Source of the DNA: Streptomyces griseoincarnatus
Lineage (GTDB): Bacteria; Actinomycetota; Actinomycetes; Streptomycetales; Streptomycetaceae
Reading direction: 5' to 3'
DNA length: 64,000 bases
NCBI GenBank assembly: GCA_014649575.1
Contig: BMTH01000009.1
Coordinates: forward strand, 280,666 to 344,665
Shown here: positions 41,083-49,897 of the stretch, piece by piece
Numbering within the stretch: the stretch's first letter is position 1
Layout: every line of letters begins with the position of its first letter
Program-made: the position numbers and the translations under genes
The notes under the pieces: generated by a model
What the model was told of the DNA's origin: nothing
The model's input: only the letters and a program-made list of their open reading frames with translations
Database searches by the model: none

Positions 41083-42201
41083 GTGGCTGAGATCCGGATT
41101 CCTGCTGACATCAAGCCCGCCGACGGTCGTTTCGGTGCGGGTCCCTCCAAGGTGCGGACGGAAGCGCTGGACGCGCTGGCCGCGACCGGCACGTCCCTGC
41201 TGGGCACCTCCCACCGCCAGGCCCCGGTGAAGAACCTGGTCGGCCAGGTGCGCGAGGGCGTCCGCGAGCTGTTCCAGCTCCCCGACGGCTACGAGGTGAT
41301 CCTCGGCAACGGCGGGTCCACCGCGTTCTGGGACATCGCGACCCACGGCCTGATCGAGAACAAGTCGCAGCACCTCAGCTTCGGCGAGTTCAGCTCCAAG
41401 TTCGCCAAGGCCGCAAAGCTCGCCCCGTGGCTGGCCGACCCCGACGTCATCTCCGCCGACCCGGGCACCCACCCGGAGGCGGCCGCCGAGGCGGGCGTGG
41501 ACGTGTACGCCCTCACCCACAACGAGACCTCCACCGGCGTCGCCATGCCGATCAAGCGCGTGGCCGGCGCCGACGAGGGCTCCCTCGTCCTGGTGGACGC
41601 CACCTCCGGCGCGGGCGGCCTCCCGGTCGACATCGCCGAGACGGACGTCTACTACTTCGCCCCGCAGAAGTCCTTCGCCTCCGACGGCGGCCTGTGGATC
41701 GGCGTGTTCTCCCCGGCCGCGATCGAGCGGGCCGAGCGGATCCACGCGAGCGGCCGGCACGTGCCGGAGTTCTTCTCGCTGCCGACGGCGATCGACAACT
41801 CCCGTAAGAACCAGACGTACAACACCCCGGCGCTCGCCACCCTGTTCCTGCTCAACCAGCAGCTGGAGTGGATCAACGGCCAGGGCGGCCTGGACTGGGC
41901 GGTCCGCCGCACCGCGGCCTCCGCGCGCACGCTGTACGGCTGGGCCGAGGACATCAAGTACGCCAACCCGTTCGTCACCGACCCGGCGAAGCGCTCGGCC
42001 GTCATCGGCACGATCGACTTCACCGACGAGGTGGACGCGGCCGCCGTCGCCAAGGTGCTCCGCGCCAACGGCATCGTCGACACCGAGCCGTACCGCAAGC
42101 TGGGCCGCAACCAGCTCCGCGTCGCGATGTTCCCGGCGATCGACCCGTCGGACGTCGAGGCCCTGACGAAGTGCGTCGACCACGTGATCGAGCAGCTGTA
42201 G
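41083..42201 (+). CDS. serC: Phosphoserine aminotransferase
   Basis: 372 residues. It matches actinobacterial SerC: FGAGPSKVR, GTSHRQ, GNGGSTAFWD, the PLP Lys in APQKSFASDGG, and FSLPTAIDNSRKNQTYNTPA. It converts 3-phosphohydroxypyruvate to phosphoserine with glutamate. GTG at 41083 has no SD; TAGGCT at 41071-41076 lies 6 nt upstream, so it is probably leaderless. Monocistronic, with a strong terminator downstream. Confidence 0.96.
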   Translation: MAEIRIPADIKPADGRFGAGPSKVRTEALDALAATGTSLLGTSHRQAPVKNLVGQVREGVRELFQLPDGYEVILGNGGSTAFWDIATHGLIENKSQHLSFGEFSSKFAKAAKLAPWLADPDVISADPGTHPEAAAEAGVDVYALTHNETSTGVAMPIKRVAGADEGSLVLVDATSGAGGLPVDIAETDVYYFAPQKSFASDGGLWIGVFSPAAIERAERIHASGRHVPEFFSLPTAIDNSRKNQTYNTPALATLFLLNQQLEWINGQGGLDWAVRRTAASARTLYGWAEDIKYANPFVTDPAKRSAVIGTIDFTDEVDAAAVAKVLRANGIVDTEPYRKLGRNQLRVAMFPAIDPSDVEALTKCVDHVIEQL

Positions 42202-42218
42202 CCCCCCCCCCCGACACG

Positions 42219-42257
42219 GACAGGGCGCCCGGTGGATCTCCCACCGGGCGCCCTGTC
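42219..42257. terminator. Bidirectional terminator, 17-bp perfect stem
   Basis: GACAGGGCGCCCGGTGG pairs perfectly with CCACCGGGCGCCCTGTC around ATCTC, between convergent serC and the ABC permease. An 11-C tract (42202-42212) precedes it. Confidence 0.9.
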
Positions 42258-42265
42258 ACGTCGTC

Positions 42266-43087
42266 TCACCTGCTCAAACGCTGGAACCTCCGGACCGCCA
42301 GCGGCAGGAAGAGCGCCGTCAGGACCACCGGCCACACGCCCGCCATCAGCAGCGCGTGCTGTTCGACCCACGAGTCGCCGCCGCCGACCGGGGTGCCGAA
42401 CAGTTCGCGGGTCGCCGCGGCCGTGGACGAGATCGGGTTCCACGCGGCCACCCAGCCGAGCCAGTCGGGCATGAGCTGCGGGGCGACAAAAATGCTGGAG
42501 ATCATCGTCAGGGGGAAGGCCACCGCGAAGAGGCCGCCCGCCGCCTCCGGGTTGGGGACGAGGAGTCCGAGCCAGACGCCCAGCCAGATCAGTGCGAACC
42601 GCAGCCACAGCAGCAGTCCGAACGCGGCGACGAACCCCCAGCCGCCGTCCGGGCGCCAGCCCATGGCCAGGGCCGTCAGCATCAGGATGGCCAGCTCCGC
42701 GCACGCGACGATCAGATCGGTCACCCCGCGCCCGGCCACCACCGCCGACGACGCCATCGGCATCGAGCGGAAGCGGTCGATGACGCCCTTGGTGGAGTCG
42801 TACACCACGACCGTCGCGGTGTTGATGAAGCCGAAGGCCATGGTCATCACGAACATGCCCGGCATCAGGAAGTCCTTGTAGTCCCCGCCGCCCGGCACCC
42901 GCATCGCGCTGCCGAAGACATAGCCGTACAGCAGCACGGAGAGGATCGGAAAGCCCAGCTGCCAGGCGATGTTGACCGGCTGACGCTGGTAGTGGGTGAG
43001 GCCGCGGCGGACGACGTTCCAGCAGTCCGCGAGCGCCCAGTACACGCGGCCGCGCCCGGCCGCTCCGGTCAGGTCGAGCGCGCTCAT
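42266..43087 (-). CDS. ABC-2 permease (DrrB-like)
   Basis: 273 residues, about six helices, with the ABC-2 family signature VYDSTKGVIDRFRSMPMASSAVVAGRG and the NPISSTAAATRELFG region. It forms the membrane half of a daunorubicin-resistance-type exporter with the ATPase encoded upstream; the ATG overlaps that gene by 4 nt. Substrate unknown. Confidence 0.88.
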   Translation of the reverse strand: MSALDLTGAAGRGRVYWALADCWNVVRRGLTHYQRQPVNIAWQLGFPILSVLLYGYVFGSAMRVPGGGDYKDFLMPGMFVMTMAFGFINTATVVVYDSTKGVIDRFRSMPMASSAVVAGRGVTDLIVACAELAILMLTALAMGWRPDGGWGFVAAFGLLLWLRFALIWLGVWLGLLVPNPEAAGGLFAVAFPLTMISSIFVAPQLMPDWLGWVAAWNPISSTAAATRELFGTPVGGGDSWVEQHALLMAGVWPVVLTALFLPLAVRRFQRLSR

Positions 43088-44049
43088 GCCGCCGCCTCCT
43101 TCTCCGTGCGGTGTCCGGTCAGGCGCAGGAACACGTCGTCGAGACTGGGCCTGCGCAGCCCGATGTCCTCGACCCGTACGCCCTCGTCCTGGAGGGTGCG
43201 GGCCACGTCCGTCAGCGCGGCCACCCGGTCGGTGACGGGCGCGTGCACCCGCAACTCGGTCTCGTCCGCCTCGGGTTCGCCGTCGGAGACCCGGGCGACG
43301 ACCTTCACCACCCGCGGGATGTCGGACCGTTCGGCCACGACGACCTCGACGCGGTCACCGCCGACGCGGTTCTTCAGCCCGTCCGGGGTGTCGTCGGCGA
43401 TGGCCCGGCCCCGGTCGATGACGGTGATGCGGGAGGCCAGCCGGTCGGCCTCCTCCAGATACTGGGTGGTCAGCAGCACGGTCGTGCCGCCGGCCACCAA
43501 CGCCCGTACCGAGTCCCAGACTTCGCCGCGGCTGCGCGGGTCGAGCCCCGTCGTCGGCTCGTCCAGGAACAGCACGGCCGGCGTCAGGATCATCGACGCC
43601 GCCAGGTCCAGCCGGCGCCGCATGCCGCCGCTGTAGTCACCGACGCCTTTGTCGGCGGCGTCGGTCAGGTCGAACTGTTCCAGCAGCTCCGCCGCTCGCG
43701 CCTTGGCGCGCCGCCCGCCGAGATGGAACAGCCTGCCGAACATCTCCAGGTTCTGCCGCCCGGTGAGCACCTCGTCCACCGCCGCGTACTGCCCGGTGAG
43801 CCCGATCCGCGCCCGCACCTCGCGGGCCTGCCGCGCCACGTCCAGCCCGGCCACGGTCGCCCGCCCCCCGTCGAGCCGGATCAGCGTCGACAGGATCCGC
43901 ACGGCGGTGGTCTTGCCCGCGCCGTTCGGTCCCAGCAGTCCGTGCACCGTGCCCGCCCGCACGGTGAGGTCGAAGCCGTCCAGGGCGCGCTTCTCGCCGT
44001 ACCGCTTCTCCAGCCCCTCGGCACGCACCGCGTACCCGTCGTCCTTCAT
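43084..44049 (-). CDS. ABC transporter ATPase (DrrA-like)
   Basis: 321 residues: Walker A GPNGAGKTT, signature YSGGMRRRLDLA, Walker B AVLFLDEPTTGLDPRSRG and the DrrA-type C-terminal extension ending in RRPSLDDVFLRLTGHRTEKEAAA. ATG with AGGGGG upstream. Divergent from a TetR gene with two operators between; the likely circuit is drug-inducible efflux. Confidence 0.92.
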   Translation of the reverse strand: MKDDGYAVRAEGLEKRYGEKRALDGFDLTVRAGTVHGLLGPNGAGKTTAVRILSTLIRLDGGRATVAGLDVARQAREVRARIGLTGQYAAVDEVLTGRQNLEMFGRLFHLGGRRAKARAAELLEQFDLTDAADKGVGDYSGGMRRRLDLAASMILTPAVLFLDEPTTGLDPRSRGEVWDSVRALVAGGTTVLLTTQYLEEADRLASRITVIDRGRAIADDTPDGLKNRVGGDRVEVVVAERSDIPRVVKVVARVSDGEPEADETELRVHAPVTDRVAALTDVARTLQDEGVRVEDIGLRRPSLDDVFLRLTGHRTEKEAAA

Positions 44050-44069
44050 GGGTCCCCCTTCCAGAAACC

Positions 44070-44105
44070 GGGTACACCGTACCCGATTGCGCGTACAACG
44101 TACCC
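44070..44105. promoter_or_regulatory. Twin TetR operators between exporter and regulator
   Basis: GGGTACACCGTACCC (44070-44084) and GCGTACAACGTACCC (44091-44105) are near-identical palindromes with starts 21 bp apart, two DNA turns. The second overlaps the -35 zone of the tetR promoter; both lie in front of the exporter. Confidence 0.75.
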
Positions 44106-44135
44106 AGTTTTTTGGTGCGGATCTAGACTGCCCGC

Positions 44136-44912
44136 ATGAGCAGCGGCGGAGGCGGTACGGAGACCAGCGGCAGCGGCGACATCGCGCGCACCCTCGACCT
44201 GCTCTGGGGCACCGGGCAGCGGCCCAGCCGGGGCCCGAAGCCGGGGCTGAGCCTGGAGCGGATCGTGGAGGCGGCGGTCGAGGTCGCCGACCGGGACGGC
44301 ATCGGCGCGCTGTCGATGCGCAGGATCGCCACGGAGCTGGGCACCGGCACGATGTCCCTGTACCGCTACGTCCCCGGCAAGGCCGAGCTGCTCGACCTGA
44401 TGCTGGACCGGGTGCAGCGCCCGTCGCGCAACCCCGCGGACCTCGGCGACGGCGGCTGGCGCCCGGCCCTGGAGGCGCTGGCCCGGGCCACCCTCGCCCT
44501 CTACCGGCGCCACCCCTGGCTGCTGGAGGTCAACCAGTCCCGCCCGATCCTCGGCCCGAGCGCGCTGGACGGCATGGAGAGGGTGTTCTCCCGGATCAAG
44601 CCGATGGGCCTGTCCGACCCCGAGCTGCTGTCGGTGATCGTCATGATCGACGGATACGTGGTCGGGGCCGCCCGGACGCAGCTGTACCAGGAGCAGGCGG
44701 AGCACAGTTCCGGGCTGACGGACGCGGAGTTCTGGGAGGCCCAGCGGCCCGCCCTGGAGAAGGCGATGGACAGCGGCCGCTATCCCGTCATGGCCGCGCT
44801 CTCGGAGGACACCTTCGACTCCGGCTTCGACCACTTCGAGTTCGGGCTCCAGCGCATCCTGGACGGCCTGGAGGTGCACGTCGCCCGGCGCGCGGCCGAG
44901 CCGGGGCGCTGA
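44136..44912 (+). CDS. TetR/AcrR regulator of the DrrAB-like exporter
   Basis: 258 residues. An N-terminal Ser/Gly arm precedes the HTH (LSLERIVEAAVEVADRDGIGALSMRRIATELGTGTMSLYRYVPGKAELLD), then a TetR_C C-terminal domain as in TetR/ActR class drug-responsive repressors. TAGACT at 44124-44129 lies 6 nt before ATG with no SD, so it is probably leaderless. Autoregulation via the twin operators is likely. Confidence 0.9.
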   Translation: MSSGGGGTETSGSGDIARTLDLLWGTGQRPSRGPKPGLSLERIVEAAVEVADRDGIGALSMRRIATELGTGTMSLYRYVPGKAELLDLMLDRVQRPSRNPADLGDGGWRPALEALARATLALYRRHPWLLEVNQSRPILGPSALDGMERVFSRIKPMGLSDPELLSVIVMIDGYVVGAARTQLYQEQAEHSSGLTDAEFWEAQRPALEKAMDSGRYPVMAALSEDTFDSGFDHFEFGLQRILDGLEVHVARRAAEPGR

Positions 44913-44922
44913 CGGCGCCGGT

Positions 44923-45912
44923 TCAGCCCTTGCGCCGGCGCCTGCTCAGCCCGAACAGGGCCGCGACGAGCACGGCGACCACCACGGCTCCCCCGACCTT
45001 CACGGAGTCGTCCTTCCCGTCCCCCGAGGCGCCGTCGCCGCCGTCCGCGCGGGAGCCGGGGCCGCCGCTGGAGCCGCCCTCGTCCGCGCCGGGCGCCGGG
45101 CGGCTCACCACGCCGCTCTGCTCCCCCTCGCTGCCGAACAGCAGCCGGGAGCCGTCGGCGGAGTAGGTCACCGACTCGCCCTGCCCCTGGAGCGGCACGC
45201 TCAGCCGCCCCTTGCGCTGCAGCTCGCCGCCGTTCCAGGCGTAGTGGATGCCGCCGAAGTAGCCGCGCACGGCGAGGTCCTCGCCGTCCGGGGAGAGCGC
45301 CGCGTCGGTGGTCCACAGCTCGACGGGGGCGATCGGCCGGAACACGTTGTCGCCTTCCGGCGAGAGCTTCTCCGGTCCCTCGTAGAGGTGCCCGCCGTCC
45401 TCGTGCTTGTCGATGAGGTACACCCGCCCCGTCTTCGGGTGGACGACCATCGCCTCGGCGTCGCGCGGGCCGTCGGCGTACTTCACCACGTACTGGGTGG
45501 CCTGCACGGTCGCGTCCTGGAGCCGCTTCGGCTCGGGGAGTTCGTAGATCCACACGTACGGCCAGGTGCCGCCGAGGTTGTCGCCGACGTCGGCGACGAA
45601 GAGACGGTTGCCGGGGCCGACGGAGATCGCCTCGACGTCCCGGGGCGTGCCGATGCCCGTGAGGGTGAGGCGGGCGACCGTGTCGCCGGTGCTGCTGTCG
45701 ACGGCGTAGAGGTAGGGGCCGTCGTCGCTGTCGTTGTGGGTCCAGTGGACGCCGGGGTGCTGCCGGGAGGCGGCGAGCCCGCTGGACTCGGTGATGCGCG
45801 GGTCGTTGATGGTGAACCCCTCGTCCCCGTCGTCGTTGTCGGCGGCGGAGGCGGGCACGGCGAGCGCGGCCGTCAGCAGGGTCGCGGCGAGCAGGGCGAA
45901 GGGTCTGTGCAT
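44923..45912 (-). CDS. Secreted, membrane-anchored beta-propeller-like protein
   Basis: 329 residues. A Sec signal peptide (HRPFALLAATLLTAALAVPASAA, cleavage after ~24) is followed by a repeat-rich beta domain with motifs such as ITESSGLAASRQHPGVHWTHNDSDDGPYLYAVD and DVEAISVGPGNRLFVADVGDN, resembling esterase-like/SdiA-regulated beta-propellers. Near the C-terminus are a Gly/Ser/Asp-rich spacer, one transmembrane helix (AVVVAVLVAALFGL) and a basic RRRRKG tail, so the domain is displayed outside. Enzymatic activity is not evident. Confidence 0.75.
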   Translation of the reverse strand: MHRPFALLAATLLTAALAVPASAADNDDGDEGFTINDPRITESSGLAASRQHPGVHWTHNDSDDGPYLYAVDSSTGDTVARLTLTGIGTPRDVEAISVGPGNRLFVADVGDNLGGTWPYVWIYELPEPKRLQDATVQATQYVVKYADGPRDAEAMVVHPKTGRVYLIDKHEDGGHLYEGPEKLSPEGDNVFRPIAPVELWTTDAALSPDGEDLAVRGYFGGIHYAWNGGELQRKGRLSVPLQGQGESVTYSADGSRLLFGSEGEQSGVVSRPAPGADEGGSSGGPGSRADGGDGASGDGKDDSVKVGGAVVVAVLVAALFGLSRRRRKG

Positions 45913-46000
45913 GGGCCAAGCCTGCCATCAGCGCGGGCCCCCCGGTGCGGGTGTCGGGTCTCACATCGCGGCGAACGCGCTGATCCACCATGATGATCGG

Positions 46001-46678
46001 GTGCTCAGGTTCATGCCCGTAGGTGACTCGATGACGATCGGGAGCGCGGGTGAACACACCTGGCGCTACCGCCTGTGGCAGCACCTGTGCGCCGCGTACG
46101 GCGGCCCCTTCACGCTGGTCGGCCCGCGCGAGACGCTGCGCGACCCGTCCACGGACGCCCCCACCTCGTACGCGTACGCCGACCCGGACTTCCCGCGGGC
46201 GCACCTGGCCGGCTGGGGCGAGGGCTGGTACCACATGGCCCCGCTGATCGGCGACGCCGTGCGCTCCTGCCGCGCGGACGTGCTGCTGGTGTCGCTCGGC
46301 CTGATCGACCTCGGCTTCTACACCAACGCCGAGCAGACCGCGGACAACGTGCGCGCGTTCGTCGCCGAGGCGCGGGCGGCGAGGCCTCGCATCCGCACGG
46401 CCGTCCTGCCGGTGATCCGCAACATCCGCGTGGAGGCCGACCCGACCTTCGCCGACCAGGTCGCCCACTTCAACGAACTGCTGGCGAAGACGGCCGCCGA
46501 CCTGGACGACCCGACCTCCCCCCTCCTCCTGGTCCCGCCCCCACCGTCGTACGACTTCCACACGGACACCTACGACGGCACGCACCCCAACGAAACAGGC
46601 GAACACAAAATCGCGGCGGCGTTCGCGGAGACGCTGTGGCGGGAGTGGGACCTGGGCGGGCCGTACGAGGAGGCGTAA
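46001..46678 (+). CDS. SGNH/GDSL hydrolase
   Basis: 225 residues. Block I is PVGDSMTIG with the nucleophile Ser, and block V is DGTHPNETG with the Asp/His pair; the intermediate Gly (GWGEGW) and Asn (VIRNIR) positions are plausible. No signal peptide, so it is cytoplasmic. GTG at 46001 has no SD; CATGAT at 45989-45994 lies 6 nt upstream, hence possibly leaderless. Esterase or lipase-like; substrate unknown. Confidence 0.82.
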   Translation: MLRFMPVGDSMTIGSAGEHTWRYRLWQHLCAAYGGPFTLVGPRETLRDPSTDAPTSYAYADPDFPRAHLAGWGEGWYHMAPLIGDAVRSCRADVLLVSLGLIDLGFYTNAEQTADNVRAFVAEARAARPRIRTAVLPVIRNIRVEADPTFADQVAHFNELLAKTAADLDDPTSPLLLVPPPPSYDFHTDTYDGTHPNETGEHKIAAAFAETLWREWDLGGPYEEA

Positions 46679-46779
46679 CCGCCGGAGGCCTGCGCACGAG
46701 CCCCGAGTCCTGCTCGCCGTGCGTATCGTTGTACCGCGCGGCCGCACTCGTCCGTGGGCGGCCGGGGAGGAGCGCCACG

Positions 46780-47367
46780 ATGACCGTCCTTGAAGACAGG
46801 ATCGCCATGGCCGACGTCAACACGCAGCGCTTGGACGAGTGGTTCGAGCGGCTGGAGCGGATGCCCGTCCCCGAAGGATTCAGGGTCGAGATCGTCGGGG
46901 GCAGCGTCTTCATGACACCGCAGCGGGACACGCATTGGGCCATCATCCGTCGCATCGTGCGGGCCGTCGAGGACAGGTTCGGGATGGACGTCAAGGTGTT
47001 CTCGGACGTCCGCATCGACTTCCCGGGCCACGAAAATGGTCTCTGCCCCGACGTGGCCGTGCTCCGGGATTCCGCCGAGAAGGACGAAGGAGGCCACTGG
47101 CGCTACGAGGACGTCCAGTTCGTCTTCGAGGTCATCTCCGAGGGCACCGCCGCCAACGACTACGGCCCGAAGAAGGCCGCCTACGCGACCGCCGAGCTCC
47201 CTCTCTACGTCATCGTCGACCCCTACCAGGGCCGCTGCTTCGTCTACACCGACCCCAAGAACGGCGACTACGTCACGCGGACGCGGGTGGACTTCGGCGA
47301 CGACATCGATCTGACGGGCACCGCGGCCGACCTGACCGTGAGCACCAGCGCCTTCCCCCGCGACTGA
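46780..47367 (+). CDS. Uma2-family (DUF820) putative nuclease, copy 1
   Basis: 195 residues of the PD-(D/E)xK-like Uma2 fold. Likely active-site residues are seen as PDVAVLRD, FEVISEGTAANDYGPKKAAY and LYVIVDP. ATG with GGGGAGGAG about 9 nt upstream. Upstream DNA (from GTGCGTATCGTTGT) is shared with copy 2 at 49303. The family is greatly expanded in actinobacteria and cyanobacteria; function is not established. Confidence 0.85.
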   Translation: MTVLEDRIAMADVNTQRLDEWFERLERMPVPEGFRVEIVGGSVFMTPQRDTHWAIIRRIVRAVEDRFGMDVKVFSDVRIDFPGHENGLCPDVAVLRDSAEKDEGGHWRYEDVQFVFEVISEGTAANDYGPKKAAYATAELPLYVIVDPYQGRCFVYTDPKNGDYVTRTRVDFGDDIDLTGTAADLTVSTSAFPRD

Positions 47368-47416
47368 GCCTCCTCCCCTTGCATAGAGCGCGCTCCAAGA
47401 CGTTGGCTTGGAGACC

Positions 47417-48409
47417 ATGAAGTACACGCAGCTCGGACGCACAGGACTCAAGGTCAGCCGGCTCGTCCTCGGGACGATGAACTTCGGTCCGCAGACGGAC
47501 GAATCGACCAGCCACGCCATCATGGACGCCGCTCTGGACGCGGGTCTGAATTTCTTCGACACCGCCAACGTCTACGGCTGGGGTGAGAACAAGGGCCGCA
47601 CCGAGGAGATCATCGGCAGCTGGTTCGCCCAGGGCGGCGGCCGCCGTGACAAGGTCGTCCTCGCGACGAAGGTGTACGGCAACATGGGCCCGGACGGCGA
47701 GGCGTGGCCCAACCACGACAAGCTGTCCGCGGTGAACATCCGGCGCGCGGTGGACGCCTCGCTGAAGCGCCTGGGGACCGACCACATCGACCTCTACCAG
47801 TTCCACCACGTCGACCGGGCCACCCCGTTCGACGAGATCTGGCAGGCGGTCGACGTCCTGATCCAGCAGGGCAAGATCCTCTACGTCGGATCGTCGAACT
47901 TCCCCGGCTACAAGATCGCCCAGGCCAACGAGACCGCCGCCCGGCGCGGCGGGACCATCGGGCTGGTCAGCGAGCAGTGCCTGTACAACCTCGCCGAGCG
48001 GCGCGCGGAGATGGAGGTGATCCCGGCCGCGCAGGATTACGGGCTGGGGGTCATCCCCTGGTCGCCGCTGCACGGCGGTCTGCTGGGCGGGGTCATCAAG
48101 AAGGAGGCCGAGGGCGGCCGCCGCGCCTCCGGGCGGGCCGCGGACACCCTGGCCGACCCGGTGGCGCGCAAGCAGATCCAGGCGTACGAGGACCTGCTGG
48201 AGAAGCACGGCCTGGAGCCGGGCGAGACGGCGCTGGCCTGGCTGCTCACCCGCCCCGGCGTGACCGGCCCGATCGTCGGCCCGCGCACGCGCGAGCAGCT
48301 CGACTCGGCGCTGCGCGCGCTGGAGCTGGAGCTGGGCGAGGAGCTGCTGGCCTCGCTGGACGAGATCTTCCCGGGCCCCGGCCCGTCCCCGGAGGCCTTC
48401 GCCTGGTGA
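47417..48409 (+). CDS. Aldo/keto reductase
   Basis: 330 residues of an AKR TIM barrel with the tetrad visible: Asp in FFDTANVYG, Tyr of VYGWG, Lys of VVLATKVYG and His of YQFHHVDR; NADPH-binding at PIVGPRTREQLDSAL. It reduces carbonyl compounds; substrate unknown. ATG at 47417 follows TTGGAG; an in-frame TTG nine nt upstream is less likely. Confidence 0.9.
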   Translation: MKYTQLGRTGLKVSRLVLGTMNFGPQTDESTSHAIMDAALDAGLNFFDTANVYGWGENKGRTEEIIGSWFAQGGGRRDKVVLATKVYGNMGPDGEAWPNHDKLSAVNIRRAVDASLKRLGTDHIDLYQFHHVDRATPFDEIWQAVDVLIQQGKILYVGSSNFPGYKIAQANETAARRGGTIGLVSEQCLYNLAERRAEMEVIPAAQDYGLGVIPWSPLHGGLLGGVIKKEAEGGRRASGRAADTLADPVARKQIQAYEDLLEKHGLEPGETALAWLLTRPGVTGPIVGPRTREQLDSALRALELELGEELLASLDEIFPGPGPSPEAFAW

Positions 48410-48444
48410 CGGCGGGCAAGGCGTGACGGCCCGGCGGCGGCGCC

Positions 48445-48541
48445 AGGGCCTTCCGTTCGGATCGCCCCGGCGTCGCGGGGTCCGGGGCCGGCCGAAGACG
48501 CACCGCGCCTCACGGCCGGTCCGGCCCGAACGAAAGGCCCT
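48445..48541. terminator. Long inverted repeat downstream of the aldo/keto reductase
   Basis: AGGGCCTTCCGTTCGG (48445-48460) pairs with CCGAACGAAAGGCCCT (48526-48541) at 15 of 16 positions, with smaller GC-rich hairpins inside. It lies between convergent genes and reaches the stop of the 29-residue peptide gene. Confidence 0.55.
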
Positions 48542-48629
48542 ACCTACCGAGCGCCGCCGCCAGGGCCACCACGACGAACATCAGCACGAGCGCACCGGCC
48601 ATGATCCGGTTCCGGGTCTTCGGGTCCAC
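48540..48629 (-). CDS. 29-residue single-helix membrane peptide
   Basis: GTG at 48629 to TAG at 48540. It reads MDPKTRNRIMAGALVLMFVV then VALAAALGR: a short basic N-terminus and one transmembrane helix. TAGGCT (48641-48636 on the minus strand) lies exactly 6 nt before the GTG and no SD is present, so it may be leaderless. It follows the RNA ligase stop by 9 nt. Small hydrophobic proteins like this occur at the same place in other Streptomyces, as far as I recall. Function unknown. Confidence 0.65.
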   Translation of the reverse strand: MDPKTRNRIMAGALVLMFVVVALAAALGR

Positions 48630-48638
48630 GCATCGAGC

Positions 48639-49211
48639 CTAACCGGCCGCGCCGAGCGCCCGGCGGGCGACCGCCTCGTAACGGGGCTGCTCGCCCGGGA
48701 CGCCCGACCGGGGCAGGTGGCTGCGCACCAGCACCAGCTCCTCCACGATCCAGGTCCGGCTGCGGAAGTCCTCGAGCGCCGCGAGGTACGGCCGTACGTC
48801 CACGGCGTCCCGGCTGCGCGCCACGGTCAGGTGGGCCTGGTAGCGCCGGTGCTCGTCCATCTCGACGCCCGCCTTGCGGCCGGCCGCCTCGGAGCGCTCG
48901 GCCAGCAGCCGCATGGTGTGCAGGTCGCCCGACGCCCCGGCCCACAGGGCCCGCCCGCGGCCGAACTGGCCGCCGCCGGACAGCGCCAGCGGGAACGGCT
49001 CGGTCCGCGCCGCGGCCCGCCCCAGCCGCGCGGTCAGCTCGGGCACGGTGTCCTCGTCCACCTCGCCGTAGAACGCGAGCGTGTAGTGCCACCCGGCCCG
49101 CTCGGTCCACCGCATCCCGTCGGCCCCGTCCAGCGCCCGCAGCGCGTCCACCTCGTCGGCCAGCGCCCCGATCACGTCCTCGGGCGGCAGCACGGCGGCG
49201 AAGAGTCTCAT
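48639..49211 (-). CDS. thpR: RNA 2',3'-cyclic phosphodiesterase (2'-5' RNA ligase family)
   Basis: 190 residues of the 2H phosphoesterase superfamily. The two catalytic HxT/S tetrapeptides are HYTLAF (~41) and HLTVAR (~128). Acts on 2',3'-cyclic phosphates or 2'-5' linkages in RNA; cellular role in bacteria is unclear. ATG at 49211 with GGAGG very close upstream. Confidence 0.9.
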   Translation of the reverse strand: MRLFAAVLPPEDVIGALADEVDALRALDGADGMRWTERAGWHYTLAFYGEVDEDTVPELTARLGRAAARTEPFPLALSGGGQFGRGRALWAGASGDLHTMRLLAERSEAAGRKAGVEMDEHRRYQAHLTVARSRDAVDVRPYLAALEDFRSRTWIVEELVLVRSHLPRSGVPGEQPRYEAVARRALGAAG

Positions 49212-49302
49212 GCCTCCAGTGTCCCGCGTGTCCCGGTCACCGTGCGTATCGTTGTCCCGCGCGGCTGTACGCATCGAGCGTCGGCCGGGGAGGAGCGCCA
49301 CG

Positions 49303-49890
49303 ATGACCGTCCTCGAAGACAGGATCGAGATGGCCGAGAGCGGCGATGAGCTCACGCTCGACATGATGTTCGAGTGGCTGGACAAAATGCCCGTCCCCGA
49401 GGGTTACAAGGCCGAGATCGTCGGGGGGCACATCTTCATGACGCCGCAGCGGGACACCCGCTGGGACATCATTGCGGACATCTACGACCAACTGCGCACA
49501 AAGTATCCGCGCAGGCGCCTGAAGTCCGACGTCCGTATCGACTACCCAGGGCACCTCAACGGCTTCGCCTCGGACGTGACCCTGCTGGCCGAGGGAGCGG
49601 CCAAGAACAGCAAGGGGCGGTGGCGCTGCGAAGATGTCGTCCTCATCGCCGAAGTGATCCCGCGGAAAACCGCGGACAACGACTACGGGCCGAAAAGGGA
49701 CGCGTACGCCGCCGCCGGTGTGCCGGTCTACTTGATCGTCGATCCGTACAGCGGCGAGTGGCACCTGCACACGCTGCCGAAGGACGGTAAATACCACAGC
49801 AGCGTGTGCTTCGACTTCGGCATCGAGATCGACCTCACCAGGACGGTCGTCGGTCTCGTCCTCAAGACCGACGACTTTCCCCGCGGCTGA
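49303..49890 (+). CDS. Uma2-family (DUF820) putative nuclease, copy 2
   Basis: 195 residues, clearly paralogous to copy 1: both start MTVLEDRI and share MPVPEG, EIVGG, FMTPQRDT and NDYGPK. SDVTLLAEG replaces PDVAVLRD at the first active-site acidic motif, so the Pro-Asp pair is Ser-Asp here. The 60 bp before the ATG match those of copy 1, including the GGCCGGGGAGGAGCGCCACG leader. Confidence 0.83.
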   Translation: MTVLEDRIEMAESGDELTLDMMFEWLDKMPVPEGYKAEIVGGHIFMTPQRDTRWDIIADIYDQLRTKYPRRRLKSDVRIDYPGHLNGFASDVTLLAEGAAKNSKGRWRCEDVVLIAEVIPRKTADNDYGPKRDAYAAAGVPVYLIVDPYSGEWHLHTLPKDGKYHSSVCFDFGIEIDLTRTVVGLVLKTDDFPRG

Positions 49891-49897
49891 CCGCGCC

